DNA from: Spirochaetales bacterium | GTDB taxonomy: Bacteria; Spirochaetota; Spirochaetia; DSM-27196; SKKC01 | Assembly (NCBI GenBank): GCA_007126865.1 | Contig: SLAN01000130.1 | Span: 1-7,265, forward strand | Length of the DNA stretch: 7,265 bases | Reading direction: 5' to 3' | Shown: piece by piece, positions 1 through 6,512 of the stretch | How positions within the stretch are numbered: the first letter of the stretch is position 1 | How the letters are laid out: every line of letters begins with the position of its first letter | Translations under genes and position numbers: made by a program | Notes under the pieces: model-generated | Seen by the model: only the letters and a program-made list of their open reading frames with translations | The model's database searches: none | What the model was told of the DNA's origin: nothing

Positions 1-378
1 CGCAGGCAGTCGATCGGATCGCTCGGCTACGGTACGTTCGCCGGGGGAATCCTGACCGGCAAGTTTCGCGAGCGGCCGAACCTGGAGCCCGGAGACGATC
101 GCGACAAGTTCTATCGCTGGTTCTCGGAGAAATCGTGGGACAAGGTGCAGCAGTTGCTCGACGTGTTGCGGGAGATCGCGTCCGCGCGCGATGTCAGCGT
201 CGCCGAGGTCTCACGCAACTGGGCGATTCGTGAGAACGGCGGGGTGACCGTTGCGCTGGTCGGCGCGAAGAACGAGAAGTAGGCGCGGGCGAACGCGCGC
301 GGCACCGAGTGGACCCTCACCACCGACGAGCTCGACCGGCTCGAACGGGCGTATGCGGAGACGGTCGGGGGCGTGTAA
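1..378 (+). pseudogene. Aldo/keto reductase C-terminal part, interrupted by an in-frame amber codon
   Basis: The frame is open from base 1, so the 5' end lies outside the window. The first 93 codons read as the C-terminal half of an aldo/keto reductase, an NAD(P)H-dependent TIM-barrel oxidoreductase. Visible family marks are GYGTFAGGILTGKFR (the 'SPLAxGLLTGK' strand/loop), the helix SVAEVSRNWAI, and VALVGAKN, the cofactor-phosphate-binding segment. A TAG at 280-282 falls directly after GAKNEK. The same frame then continues for 31 codons (ARANARGTEWTLTTDELDRLE...) to a TAA at 376-378. That tail is exactly what family members carry there, usually preceded by Gln, so a single CAG-to-TAG change explains the break. 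Losing the tail removes part of the NADP-binding region and the last helix, so I call it a pseudogene. Sequencing error or stop readthrough are alternatives. The substrate cannot be deduced. Confidence 0.82.
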
Positions 379-395
379 CAGATCGGTAAGAGCGA

Positions 396-413
396 GTCGG
401 CCGGTAGGCCGAT
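396..413 (+). terminator. Short GC-rich hairpin after the reductase gene
   Basis: TCGGCC (397-402) and GGCCGA (407-412) form a perfect 6-bp stem around the loop GGTA, extendable by one G-T pair. It begins 18 nt after the reductase TAA and ends just before the putative ktrB promoter, the right place for a terminator. No run of T follows (the next bases are TAATCCGC), so it is a weak intrinsic terminator at best. As a perfect palindrome it could equally be a protein-binding site for ktrB control. Confidence 0.35.
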
Positions 414-420
414 AATCCGC

Positions 421-449
421 TTGTCTGCCGCGCGACCTTGTGCTACTGT
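421..449 (+). promoter_or_regulatory. Putative sigma-70 type promoter of the ktrB operon
   Basis: TTGTCT (421-426) is a -35-like box (4 of 6 to TTGACA). After 17 nt comes TACTGT (444-449) as -10 box, preceded by TGC, which makes an extended -10 (TGn). The -10 ends 8 nt before the ATG at 458, so transcription would begin within a base or two of the start codon, giving a leaderless or nearly leaderless mRNA. No Shine-Dalgarno is visible upstream of 458, which agrees. Box matches are imperfect, hence moderate confidence. Confidence 0.42.
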
Positions 450-457
450 CGCGCGCT

Positions 458-1804
458 ATGCGAAATCGGCTGCGGCGCCTCTTCGGGTCGGCGCGAGCGC
501 TTCTGTACGGCTATTTTCTCGTGCTGATCGCGGTGAGTACGGTGCTACTCGCGCTGCCGTACGCGTGGCCGACGCCGGGAGGCATCGCGGTGCTTGATGC
601 GCTCTTCACAGCGACGTCGGCGGCCGCAGTCACCGGCCTGATTACGGTGAATACCGCGCATTTCACGCTCTTCGGTCAGCTGGTCATTCTCGCGACGATC
701 CAGCTCGGCGGGCTCGGCATCATCTTCTTCTCGACCGTCTTTCTGATTCAGCCTGCCATGAAGATGTCGCTACGCAGCCGCTCGCTGATCCGCGAATACT
801 ACGTGGACCAGGTCGACTTCGATCCGGGTCGAATCGTTCGCTCGGTCGTTACCGTTGTAATCACGGTGCAGGCTGCCGGCGCTCTGGCGCTCTTCGCGGG
901 GTTCATGACCGTCGGCGCCGAGCGACCGGTACTCAATGCGATCTTCCACGCGGTCTCCGCGTTCAATAATGCCGGCTTCTCGCTCTTCCCCGACAGCCTG
1001 GAGCGGTTCGTCGGCGAGCCGGCGATTACCGTGCCGGTCATGCTGCTCGTGGTACTCGGCGGGATCGGCTTCGTGGTACTCGTCGATCTGCTGCGCAAAG
1101 CAACCGGCCTGCGGCGGCACAGATTGACGCTTCACACCAGCGTCGTCCTGTCGGTATCCGTTGTGCTGATCGCGACTGCTGCGGCCGCCTACTTCCTCTT
1201 CGAGCGCACCGGAGCCTACGCCGGTCTGAGCGAGGGAGATGCGGGCATGGCCGCGCTCTTTCAGGCGATCACTCCGCGTACGGCCGGCTTCAACACCGTA
1301 CCGCAGGATATACTCGGCTACCCGGCTCGCACGCTGACGAAACTGCTCATGTTTGTCGGCGGCGCGCCGGGGTCGATCGCCGGAGGAATCAAGGTGACTA
1401 CGTTCGCCCTTGTGCTTTTCGCCGCGCTCTTCGGGACGAACCGCAACGGCGATCTGGAGTTCGCCGAGCGCCGGATTCCGGCCGAGCTGCTTGCCAGGGC
1501 GCACGCGTTGCTGTTCAAGGCGCTGTTGCTGCTGTTCGTCGCGGTCGTCGCACTGACGATCTCCGAGCGCAACCTGCTGGCGGGCGGATTCGAGTACTCG
1601 GACCTGCTCTTCGAGGCGTTTTCGGCCTTCGGCACCGTGGGGCTGTCGACCGGGGTCACCCCGGAGCTCTCGGCTGCCGGACGCATTATCATTGTAGTGA
1701 CTATGTTCGCCGGGCGTGTCGGCCTGATCGCCCTCGCGATGCCGCGTGGAGTTCTGGCGAAGCCGCAGGTCGGCTATCCGACCGGCGAAATTATCGTGGG
1801 GTAA
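458..1804 (+). CDS. ktrB: Ktr-type potassium uptake system, membrane (channel-like) subunit KtrB
   Basis: This 448-residue membrane protein belongs to the Trk/Ktr/HKT superfamily, which moves K+ into the cell, usually Na+-dependently in Ktr. All four pore-loop filters are visible with their glycines: TSAAAVTGL (G60), FNNAGFS (G173), TPRTAGFNT (G277) and FGTVGLSTG (G395). GGAPGSIAGGIK (301-312) is the intramembrane gate loop of the third repeat, and GRVGL carries the conserved Arg (R420) of the last helix. Length and the short N-terminus fit KtrB rather than the longer TrkH. I chose the ATG at 458. An in-frame GTG at 440 would add six residues, but it overlaps the putative -10 box and would lie upstream of the transcript start. 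The ktrA start is 2 nt after the stop, so the two subunits are co-translated. The regulatory partner is therefore the adjacent RCK protein. Family assignment is secure; ion coupling is inferred from the family. Confidence 0.95.
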   Translation: MRNRLRRLFGSARALLYGYFLVLIAVSTVLLALPYAWPTPGGIAVLDALFTATSAAAVTGLITVNTAHFTLFGQLVILATIQLGGLGIIFFSTVFLIQPAMKMSLRSRSLIREYYVDQVDFDPGRIVRSVVTVVITVQAAGALALFAGFMTVGAERPVLNAIFHAVSAFNNAGFSLFPDSLERFVGEPAITVPVMLLVVLGGIGFVVLVDLLRKATGLRRHRLTLHTSVVLSVSVVLIATAAAAYFLFERTGAYAGLSEGDAGMAALFQAITPRTAGFNTVPQDILGYPARTLTKLLMFVGGAPGSIAGGIKVTTFALVLFAALFGTNRNGDLEFAERRIPAELLARAHALLFKALLLLFVAVVALTISERNLLAGGFEYSDLLFEAFSAFGTVGLSTGVTPELSAAGRIIIVVTMFAGRVGLIALAMPRGVLAKPQVGYPTGEIIVG

Positions 1805-1806
1805 CG

Positions 1807-2583
1807 ATGAAGCAATTTGCGATAATCGGGCTGGGCAATTTCGGCGTACGCGTCCTCGAGGAGATGATGCAGCTGAATGTCGAGGTGATGGTCATCGACC
1901 GCGACAGCGAGCTGATCGAGGAGTACAAGGACCGGGTTGCCGCCGCGTACGTGGTCGACGCGATAAAGGAGGATCTCATCCGAAAGGTGATTCCCGATAC
2001 GATCGATGCGGCGATCGTCGATCTCGGGCACACCACCGAGGCGTCGATTCTCTGCACAAACTACCTCGCCAAGATGGGAATTCCGAAGGTAATCGCCAAG
2101 GCGGAAACCGACCAGCACGGCGAAATACTGCGTATCGTCGGCGCCACCGACGTGGTGTATCCGAACCGGGAGGCGGCACGGCGGATTACGCTGCCGCTTC
2201 TCGCCACATCGCTCTCCAGTTACTTTCCGATCAGCAAGGGGATGGTGATCGCCGAGCTGTCGCTGCCGTCGCACCTGCACGGTAAGACGATCGTCGAAGC
2301 CGATCTCCGGCAGAAGCACCGGTTGAATATCGTGGCGGTACGTCACGGCAGCGAGTCGGAATACCGCTTTGTCGATCCGGGGCACAAGATCCATTCGCTC
2401 GACACCATGCTGGTCGTCGGAACGGAGGCGGACATCGCGAAGATCGCCGGACCGGCGGACACGCGCGTTCGCCGCGAGCTTCGGATCGGTGAATCGGAGG
2501 AGAAGGGGCTCGCGGCGAAACAGCCGCGCCCGGTTACCCTCCGCGGATCGTTCCTCAAGCGACTCTTCCGGGGGAGAAGATGA
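1807..2583 (+). CDS. ktrA: Ktr potassium uptake system, cytoplasmic RCK regulatory subunit KtrA
   Basis: This 258-residue soluble protein is expected to form a ring on the cytoplasmic face of KtrB and gate it in response to nucleotide. The RCK_N Rossmann domain spans about 1-125, with GLGNFG (8-13) as the GxGxxG nucleotide loop and D31 (VMVIDRD) at the end of strand 2 as the ribose-binding acid. RCK_C covers about 138-215 (VIAELSLPSHLHGKTIVE ... HSLDTMLVVGTEADI). One RCK_N/RCK_C pair is the KtrA arrangement; TrkA proteins have two. Typical KtrA ends near residue 220, and here an extra tail of about 40 residues follows, ending in the basic SFLKRLFRGRR. GTGGGG (1796-1801), inside the end of ktrB, can serve as ribosome binding site. 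The stop overlaps the next gene as ATGA. RCK_C binds c-di-AMP in some bacteria; nothing here proves that. Confidence 0.94.
   Translation: MKQFAIIGLGNFGVRVLEEMMQLNVEVMVIDRDSELIEEYKDRVAAAYVVDAIKEDLIRKVIPDTIDAAIVDLGHTTEASILCTNYLAKMGIPKVIAKAETDQHGEILRIVGATDVVYPNREAARRITLPLLATSLSSYFPISKGMVIAELSLPSHLHGKTIVEADLRQKHRLNIVAVRHGSESEYRFVDPGHKIHSLDTMLVVGTEADIAKIAGPADTRVRRELRIGESEEKGLAAKQPRPVTLRGSFLKRLFRGRR
2570..2582 (+). promoter_or_regulatory. Ribosome binding site and ATGA junction between ktrA and trhA
   Basis: GGGGGAG (2570-2576) lies 3 nt before the ATG at 2580, inside the last codons of ktrA, and the start overlaps the ktrA stop as ATGA. This fixes the start of the next gene and points to translational coupling. 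The spacing is rather short for a Shine-Dalgarno element. Coupling by termination-reinitiation is therefore likely to matter. Confidence 0.5.
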
Positions 2584-3377
2584 CCGGCGACGAGACGGCG
2601 AAAACCGGGGACGGAGCCGGCGAGATCGCCGACCGCGGGAAGTCCGGCGCCGGGCGTGAAGGGTCGTTCCCCGGCGTCAACGGTGCCGACCGCCGCGAAG
2701 GAGCGGCCGCCCGGTGGCTGCGGGAACACATCACCCTGAAAAACACCTCCTCGCCGCGGGAGGAGCTCGCAAACGGCTACACGCATCTCGCCGGGGTTGT
2801 GCTCGGCGTCGTGGGCACGGTGCTGATGGCTGCCGAGGTCTTTTCGGGGCGCACGGGGGTAGGGGTCGGCACCGGAGCGATCGTGTTCGGAATCACGATG
2901 ATCGTACTGTACAGCGCTTCGACCGCGTACCACCTGGTGCGCGGGCCGATCGTCAAACGCATTGCCCGCATCGCCGATCACGCATCGATCTACTTCCTGA
3001 TCGCCGGCACGTACACGCCGGTCATGGTCTGGATCGGAACGCCGGCGGCGTACCGTGTGCTCGTCGCCGTCTGGGCGCTGACGGCCGTCGGTATTCTGTT
3101 TACGCTCGTGTTCTGGGGACGGTACGGAGTGTTGCACGTGCTCTCCTACCTTGCGATGGGGTGGATGATCGTGCTGATCTCGGGCGATGTTGTGGCAACG
3201 GTCACGCCGGCGTTCCTGTGGTGGGCGATCGCCGGCGGCTTGAGTTATACTGCCGGTACGGTGGTGTACGGCTCGCACAAGCTGCCGTATCACCACGCGA
3301 TATGGCATCTTTTCGTGCTCGGAGGCAGCATCTGCTTTTTCCTCGGTATCTATCTCGAAATCGTTCTCGGCGGGTGA
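2580..3377 (+). CDS. trhA: Hemolysin III / TrhA family (PAQR-type) seven-TM membrane protein
   Basis: This 265-residue inner-membrane protein has about seven TM segments from residue 68 on. Family marks in order are PREELANGYTHLAG (59-72), YSASTAYH (111-118), the DHASIYFLIAGTYTP block (133-147), and YHHAIWHLFVLGGS (237-250). By analogy with PAQR proteins, H118, H239, H243 and D133 form the Zn site, suggesting a hydrolase-like membrane enzyme. Bacterial members are linked to membrane homeostasis, and older literature calls them hemolysins. The usual His after GSxC is replaced by Phe (F253). Residues 1-58 are a charged, Gly-rich extension, whereas most homologues begin close to the EEL-N--TH motif. 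No other ATG, GTG or TTG exists in frame before that motif, and the ATGA overlap with ktrA supports 2580, so the extension appears genuine. The stop overlaps the following GTG start. The real substrate is unknown. Confidence 0.92.
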   Translation: MTGDETAKTGDGAGEIADRGKSGAGREGSFPGVNGADRREGAAARWLREHITLKNTSSPREELANGYTHLAGVVLGVVGTVLMAAEVFSGRTGVGVGTGAIVFGITMIVLYSASTAYHLVRGPIVKRIARIADHASIYFLIAGTYTPVMVWIGTPAAYRVLVAVWALTAVGILFTLVFWGRYGVLHVLSYLAMGWMIVLISGDVVATVTPAFLWWAIAGGLSYTAGTVVYGSHKLPYHHAIWHLFVLGGSICFFLGIYLEIVLGG

Positions 3378-4894
3378 GTGGTCGGGCGCTGTACAGCGGC
3401 GCCCTGGCGGTGCTCGCGGTCGCTTTGGTGCCGGCGGTCGTGACAGCCGAGGAAGCCGATGACGCCGACAACGGCCATGCGATCGAGCTGTCGGTTCAGA
3501 GCTCCGGCGGCGCACCGCCGCTCCTGCGAATCGAGGCGGCGAGCGAGGCGGGAATCTCGGCGATACGGCTCGATTCCGGTGTCGGCCGGTTCGAAATCGA
3601 CGCCGGCGGCGCTTCCCGAATCGAGACGACGGTGACGCCGTTTCACGAGCCGGGCGAGTACCGCGTCCGGTTCACGGTGCTGCCGGCGGAAGGGAGCGAT
3701 GCCGAGCCGTTGGAGCGCGAGCTCGAGATCGGGTTCATCGATTTCCGCTTCGGCCGCGACAACTTCAGCTTCGGCAACAACGGCGAGACGATACACGGCT
3801 CGGTGAAACCGTATTCGGAAACGCTCTTCGGATGGTTCGACGAGCGCGGCGTTGAGCTCGACGCGGTCGGCGAAGCGGTCCTGCTCAACGAGACATACGA
3901 CATCTTCAAGGGGACGGTCGGGCGCTGCTATGCGTTCGCCGCGAGTCAGGAGCGCTACATGCGGTTCCCCGATTCGCGCCCGGATTGGTACGACGAGATC
4001 TACGATATCCACTCCGCCGACCTGCCGGTCCACCGCGAAATGAACCGGCTGCAGAACGATATCGTTTTCGAGCATTTCGTGGCCGGCGATCGCGACGTGC
4101 ACCACGAACAGACCCCGGAGGAGCTCGGCGAGGAGCTCGAGATAATTCTCCGTCGAATCGCCGGCGGTGAGCCGGTTACCGTCAGCTATCTCGCGCCCGA
4201 ACGGCACCATGCCATGCTCGTCTACGGCTATACGCGGTGGAGCGGGGAAGAGGAGATCGTGCTGTTGACGGCGAACAACTGGGGGCGCGAGCAGGAGTCG
4301 AACCTCGTCAGCACCGATGCCGAGTACATTCGAATCGTTGCCTCCGAGGGCACAGCCGAGTGGATCGACGCACCGGTGCGCGCCTACAGGCGGGCCGACA
4401 AGCTCTTTGTCGTGAATGTGCGGGACGAAGCGTACGACCTCGATCCGGCCGTGATCGAGGAGCTCATCGAGCGGCGGGTTGCCGAGCTGTTCGAGAGCGG
4501 CGAGGTTCTGGTGGTCGTCGAGAACGCGGCGGCCGCCGCCGTTGTCGATGCGGAAGGGCGGCGAAGCGGGCGCTACGGGCGTCGGATCCGGCGCGAAATC
4601 GATGAGGTCGAATTTCGACTGGTCAGCGAGAACGCGCTCTTCCGCCTGCCCGCCGATTTCGAGGGATCGCTTGTTGTGGAAGGCTTCGAGGCCGAGGATG
4701 CAGTCGATCGCGGCATCGTCCACGCGCCGGCCGGCGCAACCGATATCGACGGACCGCCGCTGAATGTGTGGTCGCTGGTCCCGGGCGATGAGTCGACCGC
4801 GGATGCCGCACGCGTGTTCGTCAGCCGGCGGGTGCGGCCGGAGCCGGATGAGAAGCTGGAGCTGGCGATCGAGGCGGGGCAGGTGCAGCTTTAG
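3374..4894 (+). CDS. Exported papain-like cysteine peptidase-related protein with N-terminal beta domain
   Basis: This reads as a 506-residue exported protein. I start it at the GTG overlapping the trhA stop (GTGA) because that gives a clean signal peptide: a short n-region with one Arg, a hydrophobic core ALAVLAVALVPAVV, and a VTA cleavage site after A25. Residues ~30-125 look like an Ig/PKD-type beta sandwich (alternating strands, GEYRVRFTV). Residues ~165-330 resemble the papain fold: KGTVGRCYAFAAS (179-191) aligns without gaps to papain QGSCGSCWAFS, giving C185 as nucleophile. HAMLVYGY supplies H279 and ANNWG supplies N301, in the papain order Cys-His-Asn. The oxyanion Gln is replaced by K179. 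Residues ~340-506 are acidic and unrecognised. Its translational linkage to ktrBA-trhA suggests an envelope role. It may be a true peptidase, a transpeptidase or a binding protein. The family is inferred from motifs only and the substrate is unknown. Confidence 0.75.
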   Translation: MSGRALYSGALAVLAVALVPAVVTAEEADDADNGHAIELSVQSSGGAPPLLRIEAASEAGISAIRLDSGVGRFEIDAGGASRIETTVTPFHEPGEYRVRFTVLPAEGSDAEPLERELEIGFIDFRFGRDNFSFGNNGETIHGSVKPYSETLFGWFDERGVELDAVGEAVLLNETYDIFKGTVGRCYAFAASQERYMRFPDSRPDWYDEIYDIHSADLPVHREMNRLQNDIVFEHFVAGDRDVHHEQTPEELGEELEIILRRIAGGEPVTVSYLAPERHHAMLVYGYTRWSGEEEIVLLTANNWGREQESNLVSTDAEYIRIVASEGTAEWIDAPVRAYRRADKLFVVNVRDEAYDLDPAVIEELIERRVAELFESGEVLVVVENAAAAAVVDAEGRRSGRYGRRIRREIDEVEFRLVSENALFRLPADFEGSLVVEGFEAEDAVDRGIVHAPAGATDIDGPPLNVWSLVPGDESTADAARVFVSRRVRPEPDEKLELAIEAGQVQL

Positions 4895-4946
4895 CCCGGG
4901 GGCAGAGTGAACGTAACCGATGAACCGCGCTGCGACGTGCACCATC
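4895..4946. other. Short gap between convergent genes
   Basis: Fifty-two bases separate the stop codons of the papain-like gene and the cyclase gene. GTGAACGT (4907-4914) can pair with ACGTGCAC near 4935-4942 with one mismatch and a long loop. No T-tract is present on either strand, so I do not call a terminator. Confidence 0.4.
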
Positions 4947-6173
4947 TCAGACCTTCGCGACCTCCCGATACCCCTCGAGAAACCATGTGGTCATTCGCCC
5001 GATTCCTTTGATCGCGATGTTCCCGCGCCGAACGAGCTCGAAACGGCCGGTGAGCTGTGCGGCGGTCGTATCGCTTATGTGTATCCGACCGGGCTCTCCG
5101 TGCGACTCCATGCGCGAGGCGACATTGACCGTCTGTCCCCACAGATCGAAGGCGAATTTCCGTTTGCCGATGACCCCGGCGACAACCGGCCCGGTATGCA
5201 AACCGATGCGGACGTTCAGATCGTGCTGACGGGCGGTCGGGCTCGCGGCAAACAGATCGCGGATGTTGAGCGCGCATCGACCGGCTCGTTCCGCGTGATC
5301 GCCATACTCGTGCGGGCAGCCGGCGGCGATCATATATGCATCTCCGATCGTCTTGATCTTCTCCAGCTCTTCACGGTCGCATAACGCGTCGATTCCCGCG
5401 AACAGCTCGTTGAGAAGCTCGACGAGCTCGCTCGGTTCGAGCTCTCCGGTCAGCTCGGTGAAGCGCACGATATCGCAGAAGAGGATCGTCGTTTCCGGAT
5501 AGTGGCTCACGATGTGGCCCTCCGAGTCGCTTTCGAGCCGGTCGGCGATCGATTTCGGGAGGATGTTGAGCAGCAGCGCGTGCGCGCGCTCGTTCTGCCG
5601 CCGGATCTCCTCCTCGAGGCGGTCGGCAAGCTCCCGGTAGTAGGCGACATTCGCCGAGATAACGGTGATGAGGATGCTCCAGTTCAGGACGAATACGATA
5701 GTCGCCGCAGTCTGCGAGGTATCGTAGAGCGGAGGGCGCTGCAGCTCGAGCAGATAGAGCCCTGCGATCACCGCCACCGTAGCCGCGGCGTAGAAGAGCT
5801 TCAGCGCCTGCCTGCCGCGCGGCAGAAAATAGACATTCACCGGCACGAAAAGGAGATACCACTGGAAGCCGAATGCCCAGCCGAGAAACGCTGCGGCGGC
5901 GATCGCGTGCATGAAGAGCTCCGCCATCGCGACGTTTACGCCGGCGAGCACCCGCCCTTTGCCGAGCAACCGCACGGCAAGCAGCCACAGCAGGCAGCTC
6001 ACGACGTTCACCAGCGCGAGCTCGAGCAGACCGAAGAGCAGAAGTGCGACGAGCAAGCCGGCGTGATAGGCGAACGCGCTCAGTCCGCCTATCCGATAGG
6101 CGGCGAAGACGCGTCGGAACTCGGCCGGAATCTTCTCCGGTACGTGGAATACTCGGTCGATAAGCGTATTCAT
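4947..6173 (-). CDS. Membrane-bound class III adenylyl cyclase, six TM segments
   Basis: This 408-residue inner-membrane enzyme is predicted to make cAMP from ATP. Six hydrophobic helices lie at about 32-52, 54-70, 76-96, 98-117, 126-143 and 156-176. A coiled-coil linker (178-200) leads into LLLNILPKSIADRL, the usual stretch before a cyclase homology domain (~226-400). Catalytic residues are complete: metal-binding D234 (FCDIVRFT) and D278 (KTIGDAY), adenine-selecting K274 and D343 (FDLWG), and transition-state N350 and R354 (QTVNVASR). Guanylyl cyclases carry Glu at the K274 position, so ATP is the likely substrate. The usual Gly in DIVGFT is Arg (R237). The enzyme would act as a homodimer. 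I chose the ATG at 6173, which lies 8 nt after a strong -10 box; a TTG at 6200 would add nine residues but lies upstream of that box. It is convergent to the K+ operon and a separate transcription unit. The stimulus is unknown. Confidence 0.94.
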   Translation of the reverse strand: MNTLIDRVFHVPEKIPAEFRRVFAAYRIGGLSAFAYHAGLLVALLLFGLLELALVNVVSCLLWLLAVRLLGKGRVLAGVNVAMAELFMHAIAAAAFLGWAFGFQWYLLFVPVNVYFLPRGRQALKLFYAAATVAVIAGLYLLELQRPPLYDTSQTAATIVFVLNWSILITVISANVAYYRELADRLEEEIRRQNERAHALLLNILPKSIADRLESDSEGHIVSHYPETTILFCDIVRFTELTGELEPSELVELLNELFAGIDALCDREELEKIKTIGDAYMIAAGCPHEYGDHAERAGRCALNIRDLFAASPTARQHDLNVRIGLHTGPVVAGVIGKRKFAFDLWGQTVNVASRMESHGEPGRIHISDTTAAQLTGRFELVRRGNIAIKGIGRMTTWFLEGYREVAKV

Positions 6174-6181
6174 CGGAACCC

Positions 6182-6210
6182 AGTATATCGCGTCATACAA
6201 ATGCGGTAAT
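6182..6210 (-). promoter_or_regulatory. Putative promoter of the adenylyl cyclase gene
   Basis: On the minus strand TATACT (6187-6182) matches the -10 consensus in 5 of 6 positions. A weak -35-like ATTACC (6210-6205) stands 17 nt upstream. The -10 ends 8 nt before the ATG at 6173, so the transcript should start within about two bases of the start codon. No Shine-Dalgarno is present, in keeping with leaderless translation. The -35 match is poor (3 of 6). Confidence 0.5.
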
Positions 6211-6512
6211 GCTTCGGCTCTAGCCGGGCTCCGCGGGTGTGACCGAGAGCGTCCATCGGGATCATACCTGCAATACCACCAAAGACATACCTTCTCTCGA
6301 TATCGGATTCCTACAAGCCGAAGTATGGTTTAGCCGGTTGCAGACGGCGGGCCCGTATCCGCCGCGTCGACCGGAGCTCGTTACGGCGGCACGGACGACG
6401 GACAAGGCAGATGGACCGGCGTCCGGCATGTTCCGGGCGACGAGACAGGAGAAGTCACGCCCTCGTTCGAACGCCGGAGTTCAGTTTGACCGAATCATCA
6501 CCGCACCAGTCG
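6211..6512. other. Intergenic region without a convincing gene, between divergent cyclase and glycosyltransferase genes
   Basis: About 300 bases lie upstream of both the cyclase (minus) and the glycosyltransferase (plus). It is less GC-rich than the genes in its left half (roughly 52 % in 6241-6300). I see a 7-base direct repeat CATACCT at 6263-6269 and 6286-6292 with a further ATACC between them, but no clear operator. No tRNA, no riboswitch-like structure and no strong forward promoter stand out. Frames open across it give protein of biased, arginine-rich composition without recognisable motifs. Confidence 0.5.

Noticed and set aside
2714..3373. Long 5' extension of the papain-like frame, giving 726 codons
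   Set aside because: The extension overlaps trhA in another frame and is Arg/Gly/His-rich nonsense. The GTG at 3374 gives the GTGA overlap and a proper signal peptide.
2343..3515. A 390-codon open frame antisense across ktrA and trhA
   Set aside because: It spans two well-recognised genes, and its translation is low-complexity Arg/Pro/His-rich sequence. It is a codon-bias shadow.
3350..4945. A 531-codon open frame antisense to the papain-like gene
   Set aside because: Its protein has no signal peptide or recognisable motif and is Arg/His-rich, as expected when a GC-biased gene is read backwards. The forward frame carries a signal peptide and catalytic motifs.
4892..4946. GC-rich GCCCGGGGGC near the end of the papain-like gene as a terminator
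   Set aside because: The loop would be only 2 nt and no T-tract follows on either strand.
6263..6292. CATACCT direct repeat with an additional ATACC between the copies
   Set aside because: Copies are only 7 bases and irregularly spaced; chance is sufficient. It could be reconsidered if conserved upstream of the cyclase in relatives.
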